DNA from: Lachnospiraceae bacterium
GTDB taxonomy: Bacteria > Bacillota > Clostridia > Lachnospirales > Lachnospiraceae
Assembly: GCA_017474455.1 (NCBI GenBank)
Contig: JAFVHP010000024.1
Span: 1 to 64,000, forward strand
Direction of reading: 5' to 3'
DNA length: 64,000 bases
The notes below the pieces were generated by a model, which saw only the letters and a program-made list of their open reading frames with translations, ran no database searches and was not told where the DNA came from. Shown here in pieces: positions 1-7,752 of this stretch (the stretch's first letter is position 1; every line of letters begins with the position of its first letter). The position numbers were made by a program, and so were the translations under genes.

Positions 1-147
1 CCCGACGGCACGAAGTAAAGCAGGATCAAATGCGCCGGGAAAGCCTGTACCGGCCCGACGGCACGAAGTAAAGCAGGATCAAATGCGCCGGGAAAGCCTG
101 TACCGGCCCGCCGGCACGCAGCAGAACAGAATCACCGCATACTCTGT
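1..147. repeat. 53-bp tandem repeat, two perfect copies plus a decayed third
   Basis: Positions 1-53 and 54-106 are identical. A third copy starting at 107 keeps its first part with substitutions and fades by about 140. The array touches the window edge, so more copies may lie upstream. No reading frame of interest crosses it. It sits beyond the 3' end of the 5-oxoproline operon, just outside the long palindrome at 148-342. Confidence 0.9.
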
Positions 148-342
148 GGAACAGGAAGCAGGGGGCGCAGGCATATATCCGAGCCGGCAGAACTTCGTGA
201 TTCTTTTAAAATGTATTACGCGCAAAGATCAACCTGTCTGAGCGACAGCGAGTTTTGATCTTTGCGCGTGTTCAATACATTTTAAAAGAATTACAGAAGT
301 TCCCGACGAGGATATCCCGCCTGCGCCCCTGCTTCCTGTTCC
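148..342. repeat. Long imperfect palindrome (about 85-bp arms)
   Basis: The left arm 148-232 is the near-perfect reverse complement of the right arm 255-342, and both ends read GGAACAGGAAGCAG when followed inward. The loop 233-254 holds a small hairpin (CTGTC/GACAG). It starts four bases past the pxpA stop, so the operon transcript would fold into a very large hairpin there. It may end or protect that mRNA, or be a MITE-like mobile palindrome. No T-run of terminator type directly follows the stem. Confidence 0.85.
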
Positions 343-346
343 GCTT

Positions 347-1114
347 TTAAAAGAGCTCCCGCAGCGGTTTTATCCCGATCCCTTCCTCTTCGAGGCGGGC
401 GCGGATCGTCCTGACGAACTCGAGGGCTTTTACGCCGTCGCCGTGGACGCAGATGGAAGCGGCGTCGAGGGTGATATCCTGGCCGTCGTAGGTACGGACT
501 TTGTGTTCGCGGATCATGCGGATCGTACGGGCGATGGCTTCTCCTTCATCGGTGATCATGGCGCCGGGCAGGCGGCGGTTCCTGAGGGACCCGTCCGCCT
601 CATAGGCGCGGTCCGTGAAGTATTCCGCCGCGGCGGCAAGGCCGAGGTCTTTTGCCGCGCGTAAGAGTTCGCCGCCGGAGAGCGCGAGGACGATGAGCGA
701 ACTGTCAAAGTCGCGGATGGCGCAGCAGACGGCTTCCGCCATGGCATAGTCTTTCGCGGCCATGTTGTAGAAGGCACCATGCGGTTTTACGTGCTGCATC
801 TTAGTGCCTTCTGCCTTCAGGAAGGCGTCAAGGGCGCCGAGCTGGTACATTGTGTAGGCATAGGACTCGTCGGGGGAGACGGCCATATTGCGGCGGCCGA
901 AACCCATCAGGTCAGGAAAGCCCGGGTGGGCGCCGATGCCGATGCCGGCTTCTTTTGCCGTTTTCACAGTCTGTCTCATGACGACGGGATCGGACGCGTG
1001 GTACCCGCAGGCAACGTTGGCAGACGAGATGAGGGGTATGATCTCATTATCCAGGCCGAGTGTATATCTGCCGAAGCTTTCCCCGAGATCGCAGTTCAAA
1101 TCTATAGCAGGCAT
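347..1114 (-). CDS. pxpA: 5-oxoprolinase subunit A (LamB/YcsF family)
   Basis: This 255-residue protein is full length for the LamB/YcsF family. It shows the N-terminal DLNCDLGE block, the NVACGYHASDP and GAHPGFPD blocks, VKPHGA near the middle and ICVHGD near the C-terminus; the His and Asp residues of these blocks line the active site of this deacetylase-like fold. PxpA works with PxpB and PxpC to hydrolyse 5-oxoproline (pyroglutamate) to glutamate using ATP in the cytoplasm. It is the last gene of a six-gene minus-strand operon, 26 bases after accC, with a strong AAAGGAGG site before the ATG. Assignment is firm from motifs plus the adjacent pxpBC genes. Confidence 0.95.
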   Translation of the reverse strand: MPAIDLNCDLGESFGRYTLGLDNEIIPLISSANVACGYHASDPVVMRQTVKTAKEAGIGIGAHPGFPDLMGFGRRNMAVSPDESYAYTMYQLGALDAFLKAEGTKMQHVKPHGAFYNMAAKDYAMAEAVCCAIRDFDSSLIVLALSGGELLRAAKDLGLAAAAEYFTDRAYEADGSLRNRRLPGAMITDEGEAIARTIRMIREHKVRTYDGQDITLDAASICVHGDGVKALEFVRTIRARLEEEGIGIKPLRELF

Positions 1115-1140
1115 AGTCTTGCAGTCCTCCTTTTGCTGTG

Positions 1141-2490
1141 TCAGTTCCCGCCGCTCATGAATTTTGCGACGAAGCCCGTATCGGCCTCGCCGTTCCGGAA
1201 CGTTTCGGTGTCCAGGATACGGTATTGGAAGTCCAGGTTCGTATTGATGCCGGTGATGAGGGTCTCGTCCAGGGCTGCGCGCATCTTGGCGATGGCGGCG
1301 TCGCGGTCGGCGGCATGGACCAGGATCTTCGCGATCATGGAGTCGTATTCCGAGGGCACGGTGTAGCCCGTATAGAGGGCGCTGTCCACCCGGACGCCGT
1401 TGCCGGCCGGCAGGAGGAGGTTCGTGATCTTACCGGGGCTCGGCATGAAGTTCATTTCCGGTATTTCGGCATTGATGCGGCATTCGATCGCGTGGCCGCG
1501 CGGCTGGATGTCTTCCTGTTTAAAGCTCAGGGGCTCGCCCGCCGCGATACGGATCTGCTCGATCACCAGGTCGGTATCCGTGACCATCTCGGTGACGCCG
1601 TGTTCGACTTGGATACGGGTATTCATTTCCATGAAGTAGAAATTGCGGTCCCGGTCGACGATGAATTCGATCGTGCCGGCGTTGGTATAACCGGCGGTCC
1701 TGGCGGCGAGGATGGCAGCTTCGCACATCTTTTTGCGCATTTTGGACGAAACGACGGGGCTGGGCGACTCTTCGATGAGTTTCTGGTTGTTGCGCTGGAC
1801 GGAACAGTCGCGCTCACCGAGGGCGACGACGTTTCCTTCGTTATCCGCGATGATCTGCACCTCGACGTGGCGGGGATGCAGGATCAGTTTCTCGATATAC
1901 ATGGTGTCATCGCCGAACGCGTTGGCGGATTCATGCTGGGCGATGCTGAACATGCGTGTGAATTCTTCTTCGTCGAACGCTGCCCGCATACCTTTGCCGC
2001 CGCCGCCCGAAGAGGCTTTGATCATGACGGGGAAGCCGATCTTTTCGGCTTCTTCCAGAGCGGCAGCCGGATCGGTGACCGGTTCTTTCGTACCGGGCAC
2101 AACAGGGACGCCGGCTTCCATCATGGTCTTCCTGGCGGCGGATTTATTGCCCATACGGTCTATGACATCCGCGGAAGGGCCGATAAAGGTCAGGCCATTC
2201 TCTTCGCATTTGCGGGCGAATTCGCTGTTTTCGGACAAAAATCCGTATCCGGGATGCACCGCGTCACAGCCCATGTTGAGCGCGGCCTGGATGACCATGT
2301 CGATATTCAGGTAGTTTCCGCGGGCGGGGCCTTCACCGATACAGATCCGCTGGTCGGCCAGCTGCACATGCAGGCTTTTCGCGTCTTCCTTCGAGTAGAC
2401 CGCGACAGAGCGGACGCCCATACAGCGGCAGGCCCTGGCGATACGGACAGCGATCTCGCCGCGGTTCGCGATAAGTACTTTTCTAAACAC
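1141..2490 (-). CDS. accC: Biotin carboxylase subunit (AccC type)
   Basis: The 449 residues match a complete biotin carboxylase: N-terminal domain opening with KVLIANRGEIAVRI, central ATP-grasp domain with the glycine-rich GGGGKGMR loop, and the EMNTRIQVEH catalytic strand followed by a C-terminal domain. The enzyme carboxylates biotin on a carrier protein using ATP and bicarbonate. The usual QVEHPVTE reads QVEHGVTE here, a Pro-to-Gly change. Its partner carrier is encoded 16 bases upstream. No carboxyltransferase of the acetyl-CoA type is nearby; the only candidate partner is PxpC, so the pair probably serves 5-oxoproline metabolism rather than fatty acid synthesis. That role is inference from context. 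Confidence 0.92.
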   Translation of the reverse strand: MFRKVLIANRGEIAVRIARACRCMGVRSVAVYSKEDAKSLHVQLADQRICIGEGPARGNYLNIDMVIQAALNMGCDAVHPGYGFLSENSEFARKCEENGLTFIGPSADVIDRMGNKSAARKTMMEAGVPVVPGTKEPVTDPAAALEEAEKIGFPVMIKASSGGGGKGMRAAFDEEEFTRMFSIAQHESANAFGDDTMYIEKLILHPRHVEVQIIADNEGNVVALGERDCSVQRNNQKLIEESPSPVVSSKMRKKMCEAAILAARTAGYTNAGTIEFIVDRDRNFYFMEMNTRIQVEHGVTEMVTDTDLVIEQIRIAAGEPLSFKQEDIQPRGHAIECRINAEIPEMNFMPSPGKITNLLLPAGNGVRVDSALYTGYTVPSEYDSMIAKILVHAADRDAAIAKMRAALDETLITGINTNLDFQYRILDTETFRNGEADTGFVAKFMSGGN

Positions 2491-2506
2491 GACAGATCCT
2501 CCTGCT

Positions 2507-2980
2507 TCAGATTCTCTTTACGCGGAACAGCGGGTGGCCGTATTCGACCTTCTGCTCATTGGAAACGAGCACCGCTTCGATCTCGCAGTCGAATTCCGAC
2601 TGGATCTCGTTCATCAGTTTCATGGCTTCGAGGATACAGACGGTCTGTCCGGCCTTGACGTGGTCGCCTACGCGGACATAAGCGGGCGCATCGGGCGCGG
2701 GGGCGGAATAGAAAGTGCCGACGATGGGAGATACGATATATTCCTCATCGGGCGTATCTTCCGCGGCCGGTGCGGCGGCAGGCGCTTCTGCCTGTGCGAG
2801 TGGCGCAGCGGCAGGCTGGGCAGCAAACACGGGCGCAGCGGCTGCCGGAGCAGGTGCCACGACGGGCGGATGGTCCAGTTTGCTTAAATGTATTTTCGTC
2901 TCGCCTTCTTTGACCGTCAGTTCGGTCAGGGAAGAATCTTCCAGTATCTTTACAAGACCTGCGATTTTTTCAAGATCCAT
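2507..2980 (-). CDS. accB: Biotin carboxyl carrier protein
   Basis: The 157-residue protein has an N-terminal helical segment, a flexible Ala/Pro-rich linker at about residues 40-75, and a C-terminal biotinyl domain. The biotin attachment motif EAMKLM places the modified lysine at Lys121. It carries carboxybiotin between the AccC-type carboxylase encoded next and a carboxyltransferase. Gene order pxpC-accB-accC with 15-16 base gaps shows co-translation. In this operon it likely feeds the PxpBC subunits; a housekeeping acc cluster for fatty acid synthesis would normally carry accD and accA as well, which are absent here. Confidence 0.93.
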   Translation of the reverse strand: MDLEKIAGLVKILEDSSLTELTVKEGETKIHLSKLDHPPVVAPAPAAAAPVFAAQPAAAPLAQAEAPAAAPAAEDTPDEEYIVSPIVGTFYSAPAPDAPAYVRVGDHVKAGQTVCILEAMKLMNEIQSEFDCEIEAVLVSNEQKVEYGHPLFRVKRI

Positions 2981-2995
2981 AATGACTCCTTTCTG

Positions 2996-4006
2996 TTACT
3001 GCTCGTCGAACAGCTTGTTCAGGCGCTTGGCGGCAAGCCTGATCTCCAGTACTTCTTTACAGGGTACGTGGATCGCCTTGCGCATGGCTTCCAGTTCCAG
3101 GATCTCCTCGTGGTAGATCTTCTGCGCTTCTTCGATGGTGACCGCTTCAAAGCGGATCTTATGATCGGTCTTGCGCTGGACCAGTTTCGGGATATCGGCA
3201 TAGATGACCGCGCCGATCTTGGGGTAGCCGCCGGTCGTCTGCCGGTCGGACAAAAGGACGATCGGCTTGCCGTGGGACGGTACCTGGATGGCGCCGTAGG
3301 CGATGCCGTCGGATATGATATCGCTCGTACCGGCGGAGGCGATGAAGGGGCCTTCCAGCCGGCATCCCATGCGGTCGAAGTCGCCGGTCACGGTGTATTC
3401 CTCATTCAGGAAGGTATGGATGCCCTGCTTTGTGAACATCTTGTCCTGCGGTCCGAGGACGACCCTGAGCGTGGCGCTGTCCTGTTCGAAATTGTCGGGC
3501 GTGAGCTTCCTGGAAAGGAAGAAGGGGAGATAACGCCGTTTGATGCGGAAGTTGATATAATCGCCTTCCTTGAGCTTCCTGCCCTTGAATCCGCCGATGC
3601 CGCTCTTTAAGTTCGTACAGCGGCTGCCCATGACGGTCGGGATCTGCAGGTAGCTGGAGAAAGCGATATAGCCCCTGGTGCCGGTCCTGGCGCTGCCGAA
3701 TTTCAGGATGTCGCCCTTTTTCATATAAATGGCCGTGTACATATCGGCGGGTTTGCCGTTGATGGTGGCTGTAAAGTCACCGCCGGTGATCGCGATGATC
3801 GTATCGGAGGTAAATTCCAGCGTGGGACCGATCAGGGTGAACTCCAGCACCGCTTCATTTTCGGGATTGTCGATCAGAAGGTTGGCGATCTTAAAGGATC
3901 TTACGTCCATGACGCCGGCAACGGAAAATCCCTGGCTCTGGTAGCCGTAGCGCCCGAGATCCTGTACTGTCGTGAGCATGCCGCCCTTTAATATGCGAAT
4001 ACCCAT
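2996..4006 (-). CDS. pxpC: 5-oxoprolinase subunit C (biotin-dependent carboxyltransferase family)
   Basis: 336 residues, normal for PxpC/KipA. The N-terminus carries the family block around ILKGGMLTTVQDLGRYGYQ (residues 4-22), and the middle and C-terminal parts hold the Gly/Ser-rich AHS2 core (for example SDGIAYGAIQVPSHGKP). Family members are annotated as biotin-dependent carboxyltransferases because the AHS2 fold also occurs in urea carboxylase. With PxpB it forms the ATP-using half of the 5-oxoprolinase. It starts three bases after the pxpB stop, so the two are translationally coupled, and accB follows at once. Confidence 0.94.
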   Translation of the reverse strand: MGIRILKGGMLTTVQDLGRYGYQSQGFSVAGVMDVRSFKIANLLIDNPENEAVLEFTLIGPTLEFTSDTIIAITGGDFTATINGKPADMYTAIYMKKGDILKFGSARTGTRGYIAFSSYLQIPTVMGSRCTNLKSGIGGFKGRKLKEGDYINFRIKRRYLPFFLSRKLTPDNFEQDSATLRVVLGPQDKMFTKQGIHTFLNEEYTVTGDFDRMGCRLEGPFIASAGTSDIISDGIAYGAIQVPSHGKPIVLLSDRQTTGGYPKIGAVIYADIPKLVQRKTDHKIRFEAVTIEEAQKIYHEEILELEAMRKAIHVPCKEVLEIRLAAKRLNKLFDEQ

Positions 4007-4009
4007 GGA

Positions 4010-4780
4010 TCAGGCCTCCTTTCCGTTTTTTTCGCCGCCATCTGCGGTATCCGGCGCGCTGCCTTCGCGGATCGTGACTTCATAGGTGCCGTCGTCGACC
4101 GCGGCTTTGATGCGGTTGAATTCATCTTCATCCACAGGATAGAAATGGATGTATTCGCCGGCATAGACCAGGATCGGGACTTCCCTGTCCGGATCATAGG
4201 TCCTGACCGGTGTCTTGCCCATCAGCTGCCAGCCGCCGGGCGACTCCATGGGATAGATCCCGGTCTGGGAACCGCCGATGCCGACGGAACCGGCAGGAAT
4301 GGCTTTTCTGGGATTGGCCAGTCTCGGCGTATGGATGCGTTCGTCCAGGCCGCCTAGGTAACAGAAGCCCGGCAGGAAACCGAGCATATAGATCAGGTAC
4401 TCGGTCGAGGAATGGATGCGGATCACTTCTTCCTCGGACAGCCCGGCGTGTTCGGCGATCGTATGCAGGTCGGGACCGTATTCCCCGCCGTAGCATACCG
4501 GGATCTCGAATACGCGCCTTGCCGAGCTCTCCGTATCCAGATCCATTTTGAGCAGAGCGGTGAGGCGGCGCTTCAGCTGGCCGTAGGATATGACCTGCGG
4601 ATTATAGTTGATCAGGAGCGATGCGTAGGTAGGGATGACATCCACGATACCCGGTGTCTGCTGCTGCCGGATCAGCTTTACGGTCGCAGCGATCTTGGCG
4701 TTAACTTCCGGAGAGATCTCCTGTTTAAAGGCAATCAGTATGGAAGTGTCGCCTTCAGTCAGTATTTTTACGTCTTCCAT
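4010..4780 (-). CDS. pxpB: 5-oxoprolinase subunit B (KipI/AHS1 family)
   Basis: The 256-residue sequence has the AHS1/KipI hallmark: a GFLPGFCYLGGL loop, then TPR-NPRKAIPAGSVGIGG and a QTGIYPMESPGGW block near residues 150-210. PxpB pairs with PxpC; together with PxpA they convert 5-oxoproline to glutamate. In Bacillus subtilis the homologue KipI also inhibits sporulation kinase A, but nothing here suggests that role. The C-terminal tail after about residue 240 is charged and probably disordered. It is the second gene of the operon, 100 bases after the transporter gene, with a hairpin in that gap. Confidence 0.94.
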   Translation of the reverse strand: MEDVKILTEGDTSILIAFKQEISPEVNAKIAATVKLIRQQQTPGIVDVIPTYASLLINYNPQVISYGQLKRRLTALLKMDLDTESSARRVFEIPVCYGGEYGPDLHTIAEHAGLSEEEVIRIHSSTEYLIYMLGFLPGFCYLGGLDERIHTPRLANPRKAIPAGSVGIGGSQTGIYPMESPGGWQLMGKTPVRTYDPDREVPILVYAGEYIHFYPVDEDEFNRIKAAVDDGTYEVTIREGSAPDTADGGEKNGKEA

Positions 4781-4819
4781 ATAGTCGTTCCTTTTTCTGC
4801 AGACATTTTAAAATGACAG

Positions 4820-4848
4820 AAGGCGCAGTCCATGAGGGGCTGCGCCTT
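4820..4848 (-). other. Intercistronic hairpin between transporter gene and pxpB
   Basis: A perfect 9-bp stem (AAGGCGCAG/CTGCGCCTT, 11-base loop) lies in the 100-base gap after the NRAMP-like gene. No T-run follows immediately, so it is a poor terminator. It may set mRNA stability or partially separate transporter expression from the enzyme genes. Confidence 0.6.
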
Positions 4849-4880
4849 GAATCATACCGTTGACGCGTAGATTATACGGA

Positions 4881-6092
4881 TCAGGCGAAGAGCTTGACGA
4901 TATTGGAACCGAAGCCCTTGATGCCGAAATAGGCGGCGATGACAACGACGATGATGCCGATGATGAGCAGCCATGTGGGATGCTTGTAATCCTCGCCGAC
5001 GACCTTCTTGTTCTTCGAAGCAATAAGGCTGATGCCGAGGGAAATAGGAAGGATCAGGCCGTTGACAGCGCCTGCGATGATGAGGAGCTGGGCGGGTGTC
5101 GTGCCGACGATCAGCATGATCAGTGTTGAGACTGCGATGAAGCCGATGACCCATGCGTTCTCATGTGCGGCAATGGATTTGTGGAAGGTCTTCAGGAAAG
5201 ATACCGAAGTATAGGCCGCGCCGATGATGGAAGTGATCGCCGCGGAAAGGATGACCAGGCCGGCAAAACGATAGCCGATCTCGCCTGCGCCTTGACGGAA
5301 AGCGTCAGCAGCGGGGTTGCCCTGTGTGGAAAGGACAGCGCCCTTTGCGACTACGCCGAGGACAGCCAGGAACAGGAGGATACGGACGATCGTAGCGACC
5401 AGCATGCCGGTCAGGGAGCTCTTGCGGATCTGGCCGAGATTCTTCTCGCCGGTAACACCCGCGTCGATCAGACGGTGCGCGCCCGCGAAGGTGATGTAGC
5501 CGCCGACCGTACCGCCGAGCAGTGTCAGGATAGGGCTGGTCATGTCACCGAGAGCCGCGGAAGGCATGAAAGTATTCTTCAGCGCGTCGCCGACGGGCGG
5601 TTTGACGATAAAGATCATAACAAGGATAACAACGATCATGACGCCGCCGAGGATCTTCGCAACGGTATCCATAACGGACTTCGCGTTCCTGACGACGAAT
5701 ACGAGGATGGCAAGAATACCGGAGATCAGTACGCCGACCTTTGTGGGGATGCCGAGCAGGGCATTGAAGCCGAGCGCGCCGCCGCCTACGTTACCGATGT
5801 TGAATACGAGACCGCCGATAACGATCAGCGCCGAAAGCACATAGCCGAGACCGGGAAGGATGGTGTTGGCCACATCCTGTCCGCGCATGCCGGACACGCA
5901 GAGTACGCGCCAGATATTGACCTGCGCGAAGGCTGCCAGCAGGACGGAGACCAGGATGACAAAACCGAAACTGGAGCCGAGAGAGCTCGTAAAGGTAGCC
6001 GTCTGAGTCAGGAAACCGGGTCCGATCGCTGAAGTAGCCATCAGGAATGCCGCGCCGAGTATTGCACCGGTGCTCTTGTTTTTCTGGTTCAT
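4881..6092 (-). CDS. NRAMP-superfamily transporter without metal-site motifs (YcsG-like)
   Basis: 403 residues with about eleven predicted membrane helices and the overall NRAMP layout. The first helix reads AIGPGF (residues 22-27) where true metal transporters have the DPGN motif, and no MPH-type metal motif is seen in the sixth helix region, where LGGTVGGYITFAG stands instead. Thus the residues that bind Mn or Fe in NRAMP proteins are missing. B. subtilis ycsG, an NRAMP relative, also sits beside ycsF/pxpA. I infer uptake of 5-oxoproline or a related organic compound rather than a metal. It is the first gene of the operon, with a clear AAAGGAGG site and its own promoter. Confidence 0.85.
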   Translation of the reverse strand: MNQKNKSTGAILGAAFLMATSAIGPGFLTQTATFTSSLGSSFGFVILVSVLLAAFAQVNIWRVLCVSGMRGQDVANTILPGLGYVLSALIVIGGLVFNIGNVGGGALGFNALLGIPTKVGVLISGILAILVFVVRNAKSVMDTVAKILGGVMIVVILVMIFIVKPPVGDALKNTFMPSAALGDMTSPILTLLGGTVGGYITFAGAHRLIDAGVTGEKNLGQIRKSSLTGMLVATIVRILLFLAVLGVVAKGAVLSTQGNPAADAFRQGAGEIGYRFAGLVILSAAITSIIGAAYTSVSFLKTFHKSIAAHENAWVIGFIAVSTLIMLIVGTTPAQLLIIAGAVNGLILPISLGISLIASKNKKVVGEDYKHPTWLLIIGIIVVVIAAYFGIKGFGSNIVKLFA

Positions 6093-6166
6093 GGGTTGTT
6101 CCTCCTTTGAAGTGTGTTGCAGTACGTGATGCAGCCGGTTGAATAATTATCCGGCAGTTTCGGAAT

Positions 6167-6175
6167 ATTATAACA
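6167..6175 (-). promoter_or_regulatory. Extended -10 promoter of the 5-oxoproline operon
   Basis: On the minus strand this reads TGTTATAAT, a perfect -10 with the TGn extension. The -35 region (around 6189-6195, TTGCTT) is weak, as is common for extended -10 promoters. It lies 75 bases before the transporter start codon. Confidence 0.75.
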
Positions 6176-6199
6176 TATTATCCCAAGTAAGCAAAAATA

Positions 6200-6218
6200 T
6201 TTGGATATTCTATCCAAA
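6200..6218. promoter_or_regulatory. 19-bp palindromic operator upstream of the 5-oxoproline operon
   Basis: TTTGGATA-TTC-TATCCAAA is a perfect inverted repeat with 8-bp arms. It sits directly upstream of the -35 region. The inner TGGATA-N3-TATCCA layout resembles the TGGAAA-N3-TTTCCA form of IclR-family sites; the B. subtilis kip operon regulator KipR is an IclR protein. No regulator gene is adjacent, so the factor is unknown. Confidence 0.6.
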
Positions 6219-6248
6219 ATCCGGCAGGCAGGCCTGCTGGAAAAGAGG

Positions 6249-6280
6249 AAAAAAACAGCGCACCCGGTGCGGGTGCGCTG
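6249..6280 (-). terminator. Terminator of the deglycosidase-like operon
   Basis: A perfect 10-bp stem (CAGCGCACCC/GGGTGCGCTG, 5-base loop) is followed on the minus strand by seven T. It lies 30 bases past the stop of the isomerase gene. Confidence 0.92.
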
Positions 6281-6310
6281 CCCTGTGTCTCAAAAACTGC
6301 TGTATGCCGA

Positions 6311-7279
6311 TCACAGTTTTTCCAGGATCTTTTTATTCATGGCGACATAGTGGGCGAGCTGGTCCACGCAGTTGACGTCTGAATAGAAGTGATGACCTTC
6401 GAACTCGCTGGCGATGTAGCCCTTGTAGCCGTACTCGACGAATTTCGGGATCAGCTCTTCATACGGAATGCAGGGATCGTGGTCGTCGTTGTCCAGATAG
6501 TAGAATTTGCCGTGGACGTAGAAAACGCAGTCCATGACGTCCTTAAACTGCTCGATCCGGGCGGGATGGTTGAACTTGCCGAACATTTCCTCCGCGTAGT
6601 GCTTTTCGATCTCTGTGAAGTCGCCGGCCTCGACCTTTGCCATATCGCCGCCTTCGGCGTGGATCTTTACGATCTCGTCCAGCGCTTCCTTACGACAGCC
6701 GAACTCGACGGCCTGTCTTAAGTAAAGCTCGTGGGGCATATACTGGAAGATCGAGAAATCGGGCACAAATCCGAGATAGCCTTTGCCTTCGCCCTTCATG
6801 ATCTCGAAGTATTCTTTCCATACATCGACTTCCGGGTGATGCGGCCAGTGCATTTCGATCGTCAGTTTGATATCCAGCTCTTTGCAGTAAGGGATCATCT
6901 TCCGGAAGATGGCGGGAGAGATCGCGTGCTGGGTGCGGACCAGGGGGAAACCGGCCTTTTTGGCATAGATCATGTCATTCAGCGTGTACTGGATGATCTC
7001 GGCTTCGGTCAGGTCCCTGTCGGTCCTGGTGCCCATGTCGATATAGGCCGACCAGCAGACAGGATCCAGTTCATATTTTTCGAGGAGCCCCCTGAAATTG
7101 AAGAGCCATTCATCCGACGGGAAAGGGTATTCGGGGACCATCTGCGCGGCCACGATCTCAATACCTTTATATCCCATCTCATGGACAGCCTTGAGGCATC
7201 CTTCCAGATCCAGCTTTTCATGAATATATTCAGTGGAAAGGCTGTACAGTGAAACGCCAATCTTGATATCGTTATTCAT
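6311..7279 (-). CDS. TIM-barrel isomerase, likely C-glycoside deglycosidase alpha subunit
   Basis: 322 residues of the xylose-isomerase-like TIM-barrel (sugar phosphate isomerase/epimerase) family. Likely metal ligands, by order and spacing as in ketose epimerases, are Glu142 (TIEMHW), Asp174 (PDFS), His256 (VHGKFY) and Glu292 (SEFEG), with an insertion of roughly 50 residues between the second and third. The next gene upstream encodes a small protein like the beta subunit of bacterial C-glycoside deglycosidases (DgpBC, DfgAB); those enzymes pair exactly this barrel with that partner to cleave the C-C bond of 3-keto-C-glycosides such as 3-oxo-puerarin. I infer the same complex here. A plain epimerase is the alternative. 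It is the second gene of a two-gene operon with its own terminator. Confidence 0.8.
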   Translation of the reverse strand: MNNDIKIGVSLYSLSTEYIHEKLDLEGCLKAVHEMGYKGIEIVAAQMVPEYPFPSDEWLFNFRGLLEKYELDPVCWSAYIDMGTRTDRDLTEAEIIQYTLNDMIYAKKAGFPLVRTQHAISPAIFRKMIPYCKELDIKLTIEMHWPHHPEVDVWKEYFEIMKGEGKGYLGFVPDFSIFQYMPHELYLRQAVEFGCRKEALDEIVKIHAEGGDMAKVEAGDFTEIEKHYAEEMFGKFNHPARIEQFKDVMDCVFYVHGKFYYLDNDDHDPCIPYEELIPKFVEYGYKGYIASEFEGHHFYSDVNCVDQLAHYVAMNKKILEKL

Positions 7280-7300
7280 CGTCGTTCTCCTTTCCTCTTA

Positions 7301-7717
7301 TTATTCACAGACAAGCGCTGCCGTCCGGTCGCTCTCCAGTGTCAGGTACTGCCCGAAATAGCCGGTGTAGGGCACACGGTGCTTCATATAGACGCGAAGG
7401 CTGTGCTCTCCCTTTTCAAGGCCTCCGGGGCACATCACGCGGATAGTGGCAGGGGTGCGGACATCCCAGTATTCACGGAAGAGTTCCGGGATCTCATCCA
7501 TCGTGAACTGTTTCCCGTTCAGACCGAAATAGACATATGTATTGTCGAGCCGTTCCCCGTCCAGCTCGAAATACAGGTCTTCAATGCAGCTTAAAAAGCA
7601 TCCCCTGTAAGACGGATACTTGATCTGGAACTCATACCCCATTGTTACGCCCGCGACCACATAGTTGCGGATGGGCTTCTGACAGATCATGATCTCGTTG
7701 TAAGCAACAAAATCCAT
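7301..7717 (-). CDS. DUF6379-type protein, likely C-glycoside deglycosidase beta subunit
   Basis: A 138-residue soluble protein without signal peptide or membrane segment, rich in predicted beta strands and aromatic residues (for example DNTYVYFGLNGKQF and GYFGQYLTLE). Its length, the N-terminal NYVVAGVTMGYEFQIKYPSYRG segment split around residues 18-39, and its place directly before a TIM-barrel isomerase match the family first called DUF6379 and later recognised as the C-glycoside deglycosidase beta subunit. That beta-sandwich subunit closes over the barrel's active site. The start has a strong GAGGAGG site. The downstream isomerase begins 21 bases after its stop. Function is inferred from family and pairing; substrate is unknown. 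Confidence 0.75.
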   Translation of the reverse strand: MDFVAYNEIMICQKPIRNYVVAGVTMGYEFQIKYPSYRGCFLSCIEDLYFELDGERLDNTYVYFGLNGKQFTMDEIPELFREYWDVRTPATIRVMCPGGLEKGEHSLRVYMKHRVPYTGYFGQYLTLESDRTAALVCE

Positions 7718-7752
7718 AACTGTACCTCCTCATGGCAGTTAGCAATAATTAC

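Noticed and set aside
4881-6092. Calling the NRAMP-like protein a manganese/iron importer
   Set aside because: DPGN and helix-6 metal motifs are absent and the context is organic-acid metabolism.
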